A stretch of DNA of 64,000 nucleotides from Cupriavidus metallidurans CH34 (GCF_000196015.1 NC_007973.1:3348001-3412000), one strand, 5' to 3'. Counted from the stretch's first letter, positions 1-9,349 are shown. Numbers and translations are program-made. Notes: generated by a model not told the origin, from the sequence alone.

Positions 1-1246
1 GCGCGGCACGCTCGATGCCGGTGTCGAGCGGCCCCAGGTCGGCCACCTCGATCTCCTCGCTCTCAGCGAACGCGTAGGCACGCTCGAGCAGGTTCTCGAG
101 CTCGCGCACGTTCCCCGGAAATTCGTACGCGCAGAGCCATTCCAGCGCCGCGCGCGACAGCCGCTTGGGATGCGCATCGCCGTAGCGCACGGCCAGATGC
201 TCGAGAATCGCGCGGGCAAGCACCGGGATGTCCTCGGCGCGCTCGCGCATCGTGGGCATCCGGAGTTCAAGCACGTTGAGGCGGTAGTACAAGTCCTGCC
301 GGAATGCTCCGGCGGCGACCATCGCCGCCAGATCCTTGTGGCTGGCGCACATGACGCGCACATCCACGCTGTCTTCCTTGCTAGCGCCGATCTTGCGCAC
401 GCGGCGTTCCTGCAACGCGCGCAGCAGCTTCACCTGCATCGCCAGCGGCAAGTCCGCGACCTCATCGAGCAGCAGCGTGCCGCCATTGGCGGCCTGGAAG
501 AACCCGCCGCGCTCGGCGTCGGCCCCAGTAAAGGCGCCTTTGACGTGACCGAAGAACTCGGCCTCCATCAGCGTCTCAGGGATCGCGCCGCAGTTCACGG
601 CCACAAATGGATGCGCCGAGCGCGCGCTGATCGCGTGAATCGCTCGCGCCGCCCGTTCCTTGCCGCTGCCGGATTCGCCGCTGATCACCACCGGTGCCAT
701 GCTGCGCGCCAGGCGCGGCAGCGAGCGCCGTACCTCGTGAATTGCCGGCGAGACCCCCGGTAGCAGCCCGGCCGCGCGATCGCCCAGACTGGCCCCATCG
801 GTCGCGTCGGACGCGTCCCCCGCATCGGCCTGATCGGATGTGTCGTTACCGTTCGCACCGCGCTGGTGACGGCCCAGTGCGTTGAGAATCAGCGTGCGGA
901 GTTGCTCGAGAGATACCGGCTTGGCGATGTAGTCGAACGCGCCGGCCTTGAGCGCATCCACCGCGTTGTCCGCGCTGCCATACGCCGTGATCACGGCCAC
1001 CGGGGTGCGCTCGGGCGACGCCGACAACTGGCGCACGATCTCGATGCCGAGGCCATCGCCGAGCCGCATGTCGGTCAGCACCAGGCTGTAGCGCCGCTCG
1101 GCCAGACGCAGGCGGGCCTCGGCCAGCGAACCGGCCATCACCACGTCATGCCCCATGCGTCGCAGCGAGATATCCAGCAGCTCGCGCAGGTCGGCCTCGT
1201 CGTCGATGACGAGAATCGGATCGGGTGCGGACAATCTGGGAGGCAT
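1..1246 (-). CDS. pilR: PilR-type sigma54 response regulator (3' part cut by window edge)
   Basis: NtrC-family activator that takes phosphate from PilS and switches on sigma54-dependent pilin transcription. About 415 codons are visible. The N-terminal receiver has an acidic pocket near residues 15-16 and the likely phospho-acceptor Asp59 in VLTDMRLGDG. The AAA+ domain follows, with Walker A GESGSGKE near residue 190 and the sigma54-contact loop GAFTGA near residue 237. The C-terminal helix-turn-helix lies beyond position 1. The ATG at 1246 is 5 bp after the pilS stop, so the two are co-transcribed. The family call is firm. The PilR name rests on pairing with a six-helix PilS-like kinase. Confidence 0.9.
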   Translation of the reverse strand, partial: MPPRLSAPDPILVIDDEADLRELLDISLRRMGHDVVMAGSLAEARLRLAERRYSLVLTDMRLGDGLGIEIVRQLSASPERTPVAVITAYGSADNAVDALKAGAFDYIAKPVSLEQLRTLILNALGRHQRGANGNDTSDQADAGDASDATDGASLGDRAAGLLPGVSPAIHEVRRSLPRLARSMAPVVISGESGSGKERAARAIHAISARSAHPFVAVNCGAIPETLMEAEFFGHVKGAFTGADAERGGFFQAANGGTLLLDEVADLPLAMQVKLLRALQERRVRKIGASKEDSVDVRVMCASHKDLAAMVAAGAFRQDLYYRLNVLELRMPTMRERAEDIPVLARAILEHLAVRYGDAHPKRLSRAALEWLCAYEFPGNVRELENLLERAYAFAESEEIEVADLGPLDTGIERAA

Positions 1247-1251
1247 GGATA

Positions 1252-3288
1252 TCAGAGCTTGGCCGATGGTTGAAATGGCTGGGCATTCGCGACGTCGGGC
1301 ACTTCGTTGCGCAGCGTCAACACGAATGCCTTGCCGGGAAGTGTATCGCGAGCCCCGACGAGCATGCCGGTGCGGTCGAGCAGATCCTCTAGCACGATCG
1401 CGCCGTAGCGCACCTGGGCGTCGTTCGCGCCGCACAGCTCGCGCGCCATGAACAGCCCCAGCCCGGTACCTTGCGGATTACTGGTGAAGAACGGCTCGAA
1501 CAGGCTGCGCTGCTGCTCGCGCGTGACTTCCGCGCCATCGTTCCAGACAATCAGTTCGGCATGGTGCTGGTCGAGCGTATGCGCCAGCAGGCGGATCGCG
1601 CCCGGCAGCCGGCTGCAATAGCGCCATGCGTTGTCGAGCAGGTTGCCGAGCACCTGCTGCAATTGCGACATGTCGAAGATCACCGGCCCCTTCAGATCGA
1701 CGGTGATGCGGATCGCATTGGCGTTCACCTCGGCGCGGGCGCCGGCTCGCGAACGCATTTCCAGCCGCCACCGGTCCACGACTTCGGGCAGCGCCTTGGC
1801 CAAATCGACAGCGCTATGCCCGGTGCGCGGGCGGCGCGACAGTTGCAGCACATCGGAAATCACCTGATCGAGCCGTCGCACGTTATCGCTGATGATGCGC
1901 AGCAGGCGGGCATCGATGTTGCCCTCGCCACCGCCTGAGTCGGCCAGCAGTTCGTTGGCCTGGCTGATCGCCGCGAGCGGATTGCGGATCTGGTGCGCGA
2001 CGCTGGCGACCAGTCGACCCATCGCGGCAAGTTTTTCCTGCTGGACCTGCTCGGCAATACGCTCCCAGCTTTCGATGTGCACCAGCACCGTGTCACGCAT
2101 CTCGCTACGCAGCAGCGCCTCGTCCGCCGGGCTCCAGGCCATGGCCTCGTTCTGGGCGATGGCCAGCCGCAGGCGCGCGGCGCCCTCGGGCGACATATCG
2201 TTCCAGCTGGTTGTGTCGAGGCCCGATGGCGAGGTCAGTGCACCCGCCAGCGTCGAACGCAGCCCCGCCAGGCCGGGCAGCACGAAGCGAAGGCGCAGCC
2301 GTGTGTGCATCGAGTTGCGCGCCGAGGAGGACGGGCGCGATGGCAGCGGCAGCAATTGCAAGATGCGCGGGACGTCGTCCTTCATGCGGATCCAGTCGCG
2401 CAGCATCTCCAGCAGCGGTTGCAGACGCGGCATTCGACGCAGGTCGAACAACACGTTCTCGCGCTCGCCAACACGAACCTGCCCTTCGCGAATCCGCTCG
2501 TTTTGCTGCACGCCAAGCAGCACGAGCGCGGCGGGATTTGCCGCCACAACGACGCCATTGGCACGGACCAGCATCACGCCGTCCTGCATGTCATTGACCA
2601 TCAGCCGGTTCACGAGTTGCTGCAGGCGCAGTTCCTGTTCGCGCGCCAGCGCCAGTTGCTCCTGGGCGATCTGGCGATTGGCAAGCATGTACATCACGAG
2701 CGCCGCGATCATGAACACAAGCCCGAACAGGCCGGAACCGAGCAGGTTCACATCGACCTGGCGCGTGATCAATGTTTGCAGGAGCGGCGGGCCCATCACG
2801 AGCAGCGCCGACACCGAAGCGGCAAACAGCGCAAACGTCAGGCTGGTCAGCGCGCCCGCCTCGATCACGGGCAGCAGGAAAATCATCGCCAGCCCTTCGC
2901 CCTGGCTGCCGAAGTGACCGAGCGCCGCGTAGATGGAGGCCAGCAAGACCAGATCGACCAGCACCTGCACGCGCACGCGCACGTGAAAGTGGTTGCGCCA
3001 CAACGTACCGAACAGCGTGACGAGGGCGATGGCCAGATAAGGCAGCACGACCGGCATGGCCGAGGCCAAGCGCGCGTTCGTCGCCACGTTGAAGACGTCG
3101 GCGCCGGCGGCGGCGCGTTCGAGCGGCAGCCAGGCATAGCCGACCAGCAACACAGCGACGGCAAGCCGCGTCCAGCAGAAGTACCGCTGCAGCCGCCAGT
3201 GGAATTCAGGTGGCTCCGACTGACGCCAGAGCTTGACCAGCACGCGCCAGCCGTTCAGATGGGACCAGGCCGACGCCGGCGCCGTCAT
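1252..3288 (-). CDS. pilS: PilS-type sensor histidine kinase
   Basis: Membrane histidine kinase partnered with PilR. The 678 residues show about six membrane helices between residues 40 and 203 and a PAS-like linker near 225-260. The dimerisation box has the phospho-accepting His432 in VASVAHQIRNP. The HATPase has an N box around 549-555 (NLLDNAW) and a G2-like GTGLGL at 607-612. It is longer than many PilS proteins because of an extended segment between the PAS region and the H box (about 280-415). Its first codons overlap the stop of the upstream small gene by 4 bp, and its stop is 5 bp before pilR, so the unit is tightly coupled. Confidence 0.92.
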   Translation of the reverse strand: MTAPASAWSHLNGWRVLVKLWRQSEPPEFHWRLQRYFCWTRLAVAVLLVGYAWLPLERAAAGADVFNVATNARLASAMPVVLPYLAIALVTLFGTLWRNHFHVRVRVQVLVDLVLLASIYAALGHFGSQGEGLAMIFLLPVIEAGALTSLTFALFAASVSALLVMGPPLLQTLITRQVDVNLLGSGLFGLVFMIAALVMYMLANRQIAQEQLALAREQELRLQQLVNRLMVNDMQDGVMLVRANGVVVAANPAALVLLGVQQNERIREGQVRVGERENVLFDLRRMPRLQPLLEMLRDWIRMKDDVPRILQLLPLPSRPSSSARNSMHTRLRLRFVLPGLAGLRSTLAGALTSPSGLDTTSWNDMSPEGAARLRLAIAQNEAMAWSPADEALLRSEMRDTVLVHIESWERIAEQVQQEKLAAMGRLVASVAHQIRNPLAAISQANELLADSGGGEGNIDARLLRIISDNVRRLDQVISDVLQLSRRPRTGHSAVDLAKALPEVVDRWRLEMRSRAGARAEVNANAIRITVDLKGPVIFDMSQLQQVLGNLLDNAWRYCSRLPGAIRLLAHTLDQHHAELIVWNDGAEVTREQQRSLFEPFFTSNPQGTGLGLFMARELCGANDAQVRYGAIVLEDLLDRTGMLVGARDTLPGKAFVLTLRNEVPDVANAQPFQPSAKL

Positions 3289-3557
3289 GAACGCGTGCCG
3301 TGATCGCCCTCGCCGGGCATGTCTGGCAAATGGCTACGGCGGCAGTAATGCAGGCCGTGCCATGCGATGGCATCGCCGCGCGGCAGATGCACGCCGCAGT
3401 GCGCGCACTGGACCATCGGTTCGATGTTTTCGTCGCCAGCGCCCGTGCGGCGCGGCGGCGGCTCCTGTTTCTCGGCGGTCTGCCGCGTGCCGGCGCGATC
3501 GCGCAGCCACCACAAGATGCCCAGCACGATGGCCAGCAGTAGGAAGATTCTTGCCAT
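3285..3557 (-). CDS. Small PP0621-like membrane protein with Cys pairs
   Basis: A 90-residue protein with one N-terminal membrane helix (about residues 3-19). After it come a charged linker and a short Cys-rich tail containing CAHCGVHLPRGDA and a later YCRRSHL, which looks like a small zinc-ribbon or treble-clef knuckle. This arrangement matches the PP0621 family of small proteins often found beside pilS; I recall the family by architecture only. The stop overlaps the pilS start by 4 bp (ATGA), implying translational coupling. The function is unknown. Proximity to PilS suggests a membrane accessory role, which is inference. Confidence 0.75.
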   Translation of the reverse strand: MARIFLLLAIVLGILWWLRDRAGTRQTAEKQEPPPRRTGAGDENIEPMVQCAHCGVHLPRGDAIAWHGLHYCRRSHLPDMPGEGDHGTRS

Positions 3558-3572
3558 GTCGGGGCGAAGGGA

Positions 3573-4511
3573 TCAGGTGATACGGTGCAGCACCACTTCC
3601 ATGACGAAGCGGCTGCCCACATAGGCGAGAAGCAGGATCCCGAACGACGCGATCACCCAGCGTAGCGCGGTGCGGCCGCGCCAGCCCCGGAAATGGCGTC
3701 CAACCAGGATGCCGCCAAACATCAGCCAGGAGATGACCGCGAAGACGGTCTTGTGATCGATCCGGAACGCGCGCGCGAACAGTTGCTCGGAGAACAGGAA
3801 ACCGGACGCGATCGTTAGCGTCAGCAGCACGAAGCCCGCGGCGATCAGCCTGAACAGCAGCTTTTCCAGCGTCAGGAGCGGCGGCAGCAGGTCCAGCCAG
3901 CGTCCGAGCCACTGGCTCGATGCCGACTCCGTCCCGGCCGGGCGATTGAAGCCGTGCAAGCGTCGCTCAGCCATCAGCATCAGGAACGCATGGAACGCCG
4001 CCAGCGTGAACAGGCCATACGCCACGTTGGCGATCACGAAATGGAGCTTGAACAGCGGACGCGCCGCGTACCCCAGGATCAGCGTGCCCGGGAACGCCAG
4101 CGGCATCAGGCTGGCCAGCATTGCCACCGGGAAAACGACCAGGCCCAGGCCGGCCAGCGAGAAGAAGAAGCTCTCGATCCAGTAGATGCCCACACCAAGC
4201 CAGAGCATCGACGACAGCGCGAAGGCGAACCCGAACACCATGCGATCCGCCGGAAAAATCGTTTCATGGAGCAGCACACCGTGACTGACCAGGGCCACCA
4301 TCACCAGCCCGTGCCACCAGGCCGGCTGGCCCTCGGCGCGCCCGCCGGCAGCGGGCGGCATCAGCACTGCGGTGGCCGCCGCGCCGGGACGCCCCGGATG
4401 GCCAGGTGTGGCCCCGCCGGCAGCCGCCAGTCGCGGGTTGCGGGTCGCCCAGCCATGAAAGGCCAGGCCGCAGTAGAGAAGTGCCGTCAAGGCATACAGT
4501 ACAATGGCCAT
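3573..4511 (-). CDS. CcsA/YpjD-type inner membrane protein
   Basis: A 312-residue polytopic protein with about eight hydrophobic helices, beginning MAIVLYALTALLYCG. It resembles YpjD/CorE and the CcsA/HemX branch of cytochrome c assembly proteins, which in this lineage sits between ffh and pilS. It lacks an obvious WWD haem-handling motif, so a haem-delivery role is not shown. Some relatives have been linked to metal homeostasis. It is divergent from ffh with about 117 bp between the start codons and is followed by the PP0621-like gene after 15 bp. Confidence 0.75.
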   Translation of the reverse strand: MAIVLYALTALLYCGLAFHGWATRNPRLAAAGGATPGHPGRPGAAATAVLMPPAAGGRAEGQPAWWHGLVMVALVSHGVLLHETIFPADRMVFGFAFALSSMLWLGVGIYWIESFFFSLAGLGLVVFPVAMLASLMPLAFPGTLILGYAARPLFKLHFVIANVAYGLFTLAAFHAFLMLMAERRLHGFNRPAGTESASSQWLGRWLDLLPPLLTLEKLLFRLIAAGFVLLTLTIASGFLFSEQLFARAFRIDHKTVFAVISWLMFGGILVGRHFRGWRGRTALRWVIASFGILLLAYVGSRFVMEVVLHRIT

Positions 4512-4628
4512 TTGCGCAGTTTACCTTAGTGCCAATGCCGGTGGATTCGCTGGTGGATTCCCGCCACAATGCTGCCACGGCACCACCTGCGCCCCGCACT
4601 CAAGCCGACTTTCCTCCCTCTTCCTGCC

Positions 4629-6020
4629 ATGCTGGATAACCTCACTCAACGCCTGGCGCGGGTCGTCAAGACCATGCGCGGCGAGGCCCGACTGACCGAG
4701 GCCAATACCGCCGAGATGCTGCGCGAAGTGCGCCTTGCCATGCTCGAAGCCGACGTGGCACTGCCGGTCGTGCGCGAATTCATTGCCCGCGTCAAGGAAA
4801 AGGCCCTTGGCGAGGACGTCGTCACCAGCCTGACACCGGGCCAGGCCCTGGTGGGCGTGGTGCAGCGCGAGCTGACGGCGGTCATCGGCGGCGATGAAGC
4901 CGTTGCCGACCAGAAGTCCAACGAACTGAACCTGAACGTCCAGCCGCCGGCGGTCATCCTGATGGCCGGCCTGCAAGGCGCCGGCAAGACCACCACTTCG
5001 GGCAAGCTGGCCAAGTGGCTGAAGGAAAACAAGAAAAAGAAGGTCCTGACGGTCTCTTGTGACGTGTACCGCCCCGCCGCTATCGCCCAGCTCAAGACTG
5101 TGTCCGAGCAGGTTGGCGTCGACTTTTTCCCGTCCCAGCCCGACCAGAAGCCGGTGGAGATCGCGCGTGCCGCGCTCGACTGGGCGCGCAAGCACTATCA
5201 CGATGTGCTGATCGTCGATACGGCTGGCCGACTGGGTATCGACGAGGCGATGATGCAAGAGATCGCCGCGCTGCACGCCGAACTGAAGCCCGCCGAAACC
5301 CTGTTCGTGGTCGATGCGATGCTCGGCCAGGATGCGGTCAACACGGCCAAGGCGTTCAATGACGCGCTGCCGCTGACGGGCGTGGTTCTGACCAAGCTTG
5401 ACGGTGACGCGCGCGGTGGCGCGGCGTTGTCCGTGCGTCACATCACCGGGCGTCCGATCAAGTTCGTCGGCGTGGGCGAAAAGCTCGATGGCCTGGAGCC
5501 GTTCTATGCCGACCGCATGGCTCAGCGGATTCTGGGCATGGGCGACATCCTCGCACTGGTAGAGGAAGCCCAGCGCGGCGTGGACATGGAAGCCGCCGAG
5601 AAGCTGGCCAAGAAGATCAAGAAGACCGGGGGCTTCGACCTCGAGGACTTCAAGGCGCAGATCGGCCAGATGAAGAAGATGGGCGGCCTGGGCAGCCTGG
5701 TCGACAAGCTGCCGGCCCAGTTCGCCGCGCAGGCGCAAGGCGCGAACATGGACCAGGCAGAAAAGCAGGTGCGCCGCATGGAGGGCATCATCAACAGCAT
5801 GACGCCGGCCGAGCGCGCCAAACCCGATCTGATCAAGGCTAGCCGCAAGCGCCGCATCGCCGCTGGCGCCGGCGTGCCGGTGCAGGAAGTGAACCGCCTG
5901 CTCAATCAGTTCGACCAGATGCAGGGCATGATGAAGAAGCTCAAGGGCGGCGGCATGATGAAGATGATGCGCCAGATGGGCGCGATGAAGGGTGGCATGA
6001 AGGGCCTGTTCAACCGCTGA
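4629..6020 (+). CDS. ffh: Signal recognition particle GTPase Ffh
   Basis: Protein subunit of the signal recognition particle, which binds 4.5S RNA and signal peptides and hands ribosomes to FtsY at the membrane. From the chosen ATG it has 463 residues: an N domain, then a G domain with P-loop GLQGAGKT at 114-121, DTAGRLG and TKLDGDARGG, then a Met-rich M domain ending in runs such as MMKKLKGGGMMKMMRQMG. An upstream in-frame start at 4569 adds 20 residues unlike the family, so MLDNLTQRLARV was preferred. Monocistronic, or possibly with hpt 74 bp downstream. Confidence 0.97.
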   Translation: MLDNLTQRLARVVKTMRGEARLTEANTAEMLREVRLAMLEADVALPVVREFIARVKEKALGEDVVTSLTPGQALVGVVQRELTAVIGGDEAVADQKSNELNLNVQPPAVILMAGLQGAGKTTTSGKLAKWLKENKKKKVLTVSCDVYRPAAIAQLKTVSEQVGVDFFPSQPDQKPVEIARAALDWARKHYHDVLIVDTAGRLGIDEAMMQEIAALHAELKPAETLFVVDAMLGQDAVNTAKAFNDALPLTGVVLTKLDGDARGGAALSVRHITGRPIKFVGVGEKLDGLEPFYADRMAQRILGMGDILALVEEAQRGVDMEAAEKLAKKIKKTGGFDLEDFKAQIGQMKKMGGLGSLVDKLPAQFAAQAQGANMDQAEKQVRRMEGIINSMTPAERAKPDLIKASRKRRIAAGAGVPVQEVNRLLNQFDQMQGMMKKLKGGGMMKMMRQMGAMKGGMKGLFNR

Positions 6021-6094
6021 CCTGCGGCAAGACACCATCCACCTGCCCCCCGCAAGACAGGCAAGACAAGCAAGACAAGAACAGGACAACGATC

Positions 6095-6637
6095 ATGATG
6101 ACCGCTGAACAGGCCCGCGAACTCTGGCTCGACTCCGAGGAAATCGTCAGCGCCGAGGAAGTCCAGAACTCGCTGGACCGCATGGCCCACGACATCACGG
6201 AAAAGATGGGCGACGCGTTTCCGCTGGTGCTGTCCGTGATGGGCGGCGCCGTCGTCTTCACCGGCATGTTGCTGCCCAAGCTGCAGTTCCCGCTGGAGTT
6301 CGACTACATCCACCTCTCGCGCTACAACAACAAGACGGTTGGCGGCGAGATGCAATGGCGCGTGGCGCCGCGCGAATCGGTCAAAGGCCGCGTGGTGCTG
6401 GTGCTCGACGACATCCTCGACGAAGGCGAGACGATGGCTGCCATCCGCCAGCGCATCATGGACATGGGCGCCAAGGAATGCCACGCTGCCGTACTGTGCG
6501 AAAAGACGCTGACCAAGATCAAGCCGATGCACCCGGACTTCTGTGGCTTCCAGGTACCCGACCGCTACGTCTTTGGTTGCGGCATGGACGTGAAGGGCTA
6601 CTGGCGTAACCTGGGCGCGATCCGCGCGTTGGTTTGA
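6095..6637 (+). CDS. hpt: Hypoxanthine-guanine phosphoribosyltransferase
   Basis: Purine salvage enzyme that transfers ribose-5-phosphate from PRPP to hypoxanthine or guanine. At 180 residues it has normal family length. The PRPP-binding loop VVLVLDDILDEGETM is intact, and the N-terminal SVMGGAVVFTGML segment fits the PPi loop. The tail VPDRYVFGCGMDVKGYWRN matches the base-binding region of bacterial HPRTs. It lies downstream of ffh on the same strand and convergent with the LysE gene. An adenine phosphoribosyltransferase is less likely because of this tail. Confidence 0.9.
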   Translation: MMTAEQARELWLDSEEIVSAEEVQNSLDRMAHDITEKMGDAFPLVLSVMGGAVVFTGMLLPKLQFPLEFDYIHLSRYNNKTVGGEMQWRVAPRESVKGRVVLVLDDILDEGETMAAIRQRIMDMGAKECHAAVLCEKTLTKIKPMHPDFCGFQVPDRYVFGCGMDVKGYWRNLGAIRALV

Positions 6638-6862
6638 TTCTTAGGGCGTGCCTCGGCGATTGCTAGCCGCCGACAAAGTAAAGTGAAGCGGTTCTGTCTA
6701 GGGTGAAGCAGGGGTTTCGGCTCGTGTTCGAGCCGCCTGCGGAACGGCATGAGCCTGCGAGCATATGCGCGCCCTGCAAGGGCGCGGCCGCAGACGCAGA
6801 CAGTACAAGTGGACTGACCAGGGCCGCGCTACGACGCCAGAATAGAATCGTTTTGTTGGTGA

Positions 6863-7501
6863 CTACCCGTGTGGGTGGGCGCCGAGAATTGGCAGCAGCG
6901 AGGCCAGCAGCATCAGGGCCATCGTCACATTGAACACGCGCAACACGCGCGGCCGTGCCAGCAGGCTGCGCAGCGCGGCACCGAACACCGCCCACGTGGC
7001 CACGCTGGGCAGGTTGATCACCGCAAACAGGCAAGCCATTGCCATGGCATTGACCCAGATGTTGGCGTCGAGCACATAGGTGCTGCACGCCCCCACTGCC
7101 ATCACCCACGCCTTCGGATTCACCCACTGGAATGCGGCCGCGCGCAGGAAGCTCATCGGCCGAGCCACCTCACGGTCCTGCACGCCGCCAGCCGTCGCCA
7201 GCTTCCACGCCAGCCACACCAGATAGGCCGTGGCCACCACGCGCAGCAGGTCCCACATCCACGGCCAGGCCGTGAAAATCGAACCCAGCCCCAGGCCGAC
7301 CAGCGCCACCATGACCGAGAAGCCGATGCTGATGCCGAGCAGGTGCGGCACGGTGCGCGCAATGCCAAAGTTGACGCCGGACGCGAGCACCATCGTATTG
7401 TTGGGGCCGGGGGTGATGGACGAGACCAGCGCAAATGCGCAGAAGGCCAGCAGCACGCCGGAGCCGGCAGCCACATTGGGAAGAAAGGCTGGAAAAGTCA
7501 T
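6863..7501 (-). CDS. LysE/RhtB-family amino-acid exporter
   Basis: A 212-residue inner-membrane protein with five to six predicted helices. The conserved early segment SSITPGPNNTMVLASG is the LysE/RhtB signature. The family exports amino acids such as lysine, homoserine, threonine or leucine; the substrate cannot be read from the sequence. It stands alone, convergent with hpt across about 225 bp that hold no gene I can support, only short inverted repeats. No regulator is adjacent. Confidence 0.85.
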   Translation of the reverse strand: MTFPAFLPNVAAGSGVLLAFCAFALVSSITPGPNNTMVLASGVNFGIARTVPHLLGISIGFSVMVALVGLGLGSIFTAWPWMWDLLRVVATAYLVWLAWKLATAGGVQDREVARPMSFLRAAAFQWVNPKAWVMAVGACSTYVLDANIWVNAMAMACLFAVINLPSVATWAVFGAALRSLLARPRVLRVFNVTMALMLLASLLPILGAHPHG

Positions 7502-7654
7502 GGATGTACATCAGGAATTGCCGAGTACACCCAGTCTAGGCAGACTCATCAATACAGTACCGGCACACTTTGCCAAGAAAGGACCGGTACTGACCGACCT
7601 CGTCACCATGACAGTTGACGAACCGGCTATACGGGGCAGCCGTCAGCCTAATTA

Positions 7655-9076
7655 TTATTGCTGGACCACCCGCATTGAACGCGGCTTTGAAAAGTCCAGT
7701 GTCTGTCCGTCGTAAGCTTGCACCCTCTTCATATTTTCATTCTCAACGACGTCACTGAAAACTGCCAATCGGTTATAGGACAGGTTATCCCAGTCAGACA
7801 GCATGACGCCGATGCCAGCGTCCGCCTGGACAACAACATCGTGCGCATAGATCCAGGCGGGCAGCGAATACGCGGAGCGCTCGCCTGCCGGAAGACAGTA
7901 TTTGTCGACCGAGACCAGACTGACGATGCAGCCCAGAGGGCGGGTGCTGTGCTTGACTTCCATCGATCGTGGCTTTGAGAAATCCAGCGTCTCTCCGTTG
8001 TTGGCCTTGACGCCACGCAGTTTGTCGTTTTCCACCGTACCGACAAACTCCGCCAGCCGGTGATAGGAAAGGTTATCCCAGTCAGACAGCACGACCGACA
8101 CTCCACTATCCGCCTGCACATAGACATCGTGCGCGTAAATCCAGGCGGGCAGACTGTAGTCCGATTTTTGCCCAGCCTCGAGGCAGTACTTTGCACCGTT
8201 CCTCAGGCTGATGATGCAGCCCTGCGGACGGCTCTCCGAGAGAAAGCGGGCGTCCGGGTAAATCGAGCGAATCCAGTTGGCATATTTTGAGATGCGGGCG
8301 CCTGTCGAGGCTCTCGCGTGACCGCCATTAGTGGTGGCAACGATCACGGGCTTCGTATCCTTGATCTGCCACCATGCCGAACCGCTATCACCAGCCGCGA
8401 CACGGGCCCAGTTGGCTGAAGGACCAAGCGGTTTATAGCTTGCGCCGATGCCGTAGTCACTCTCGAAGATCGAAGTGATCTTGCTGCGGCCGTACAGTCT
8501 CCTGGTGCCGCTTTCCGGCCCATAGCCTTGGTTCAGCCCTACACCCCAGACTCCATAGCCGACAAACATGACAGCCTTGCCTTTCTCGTCCTCCCTGTCG
8601 TTTAGAATCGGCCTTTCTACCGGAATCCCCGCCTTGTCTTTCAGCGGATTGACCAGCGGCAGCCTTACGATGGCGACATCCGTCGAAGCCCCGCCCATGT
8701 TGGCAGGAACATTGACACGCTCCTTGGGCACATAGACGATCCCCAGTCCGGAGGCCATAACGCTGCCATCCCAGGCGCTGAACGTTAATCGTACTGGCGT
8801 TTCCGTTGCCGAATAGGGAACACAATGTGCGGCTGTCAGGATATGGGCCCAACCATTCTTGTTGCCGAGCCAGGTTGCCGTGCATCCATTGAGTTGCCCA
8901 ACGGACAGCCAGGGCTTTGCAGTACTGTGCTTCTGTAGTTTTTCGTTAGCGGTTCGAATGGATGCGCCGACATTTCTCATATCGCCGCCATTTCGCTTGA
9001 AAGTATCTTCATCAATAACCACGGCATTAACCGCCGATGACAGCATCAATGCGACCAATGGTAATATCACCCTCAT
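7655..9076 (-). CDS. Secreted trypsin-like serine protease with two C-terminal repeats
   Basis: A 473-residue protein with a signal peptide (about 1-18, ending SSAVNA). The chymotrypsin-fold domain has an intact triad: His84 in TAAHC, Asp133 in STDVAIV and Ser231 in AGDSGSAWW. Two near-copies of an 89-residue domain follow at 286-374 and 382-470, with about 60 identical positions by eye. Each has Cys near its start, a shared core AHDVxVQAD and LSDWDNLSY, and then VENxx. The repeats resemble beta/gamma-crystallin-type modules, but that is my reading, not a search result. Base composition is less GC-rich than the neighbours and the upstream region is AT-rich, suggesting acquisition. Probably extracellular or periplasmic; substrate unknown. 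Confidence 0.85.
   Translation of the reverse strand: MRVILPLVALMLSSAVNAVVIDEDTFKRNGGDMRNVGASIRTANEKLQKHSTAKPWLSVGQLNGCTATWLGNKNGWAHILTAAHCVPYSATETPVRLTFSAWDGSVMASGLGIVYVPKERVNVPANMGGASTDVAIVRLPLVNPLKDKAGIPVERPILNDREDEKGKAVMFVGYGVWGVGLNQGYGPESGTRRLYGRSKITSIFESDYGIGASYKPLGPSANWARVAAGDSGSAWWQIKDTKPVIVATTNGGHARASTGARISKYANWIRSIYPDARFLSESRPQGCIISLRNGAKYCLEAGQKSDYSLPAWIYAHDVYVQADSGVSVVLSDWDNLSYHRLAEFVGTVENDKLRGVKANNGETLDFSKPRSMEVKHSTRPLGCIVSLVSVDKYCLPAGERSAYSLPAWIYAHDVVVQADAGIGVMLSDWDNLSYNRLAVFSDVVENENMKRVQAYDGQTLDFSKPRSMRVVQQ
7667..7933 (-). repeat. Intragenic tandem repeat, copy 2 (protease C-terminal module)
   Basis: Encodes residues 382-470 of the protease. It aligns without gaps to the copy at 7955-8221, offset by 288 bp (96 codons). 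The similarity is visible in both protein and DNA, consistent with an internal duplication. Confidence 0.85.
7955..8221 (-). repeat. Intragenic tandem repeat, copy 1 (protease C-terminal module)
   Basis: Encodes residues 286-374 of the protease. The shared blocks include SLPAWIYAHDV and TLDFSKPRSM, identical in both copies. Confidence 0.85.
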
Positions 9077-9349
9077 AAATCGACCTTTCGCAACAATATG
9101 ATTGACAAACCCATACCATAGGCGATCACGCCATTAGGCGAACCATTTTTTGATTTATCGAAATAAATCCAAAATAGTTACCACATGGTTGTCACCCAAA
9201 GCGGGTCTTGCGATTTTATGAGAGTGATTTATTTAAAACATGAAGCCAGATCAATAATCATCGATCAGATATATCTGGCAATTCTACGAATTATAGGAAA
9301 ATCATGAGCACGCAAAGGCGGGTAATTCAGCTACCGCACGAATGCAAGT
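9077..9349. other. AT-rich intergenic region upstream of the protease
   Basis: Clearly AT-rich against a GC-rich background, and no gene is supported. It contains a perfect 12-bp palindrome CAGATATATCTG at 9266-9277, and the protease leader with a GAAAGG-type ribosome site just before 9076. It probably carries the protease promoter, but I could not fix convincing -35/-10 boxes. Confidence 0.5.

Noticed and set aside
4521..6089. Long minus-strand frame opposite ffh
   Set aside because: Composition is His/Leu/Ala-rich without motifs; Ffh is certain on the plus strand.
6638..6862. Inverted repeats in the hpt-LysE gap as a terminator or IS relic
   Set aside because: Arms are short, loops long and there is no T run or transposase remnant.
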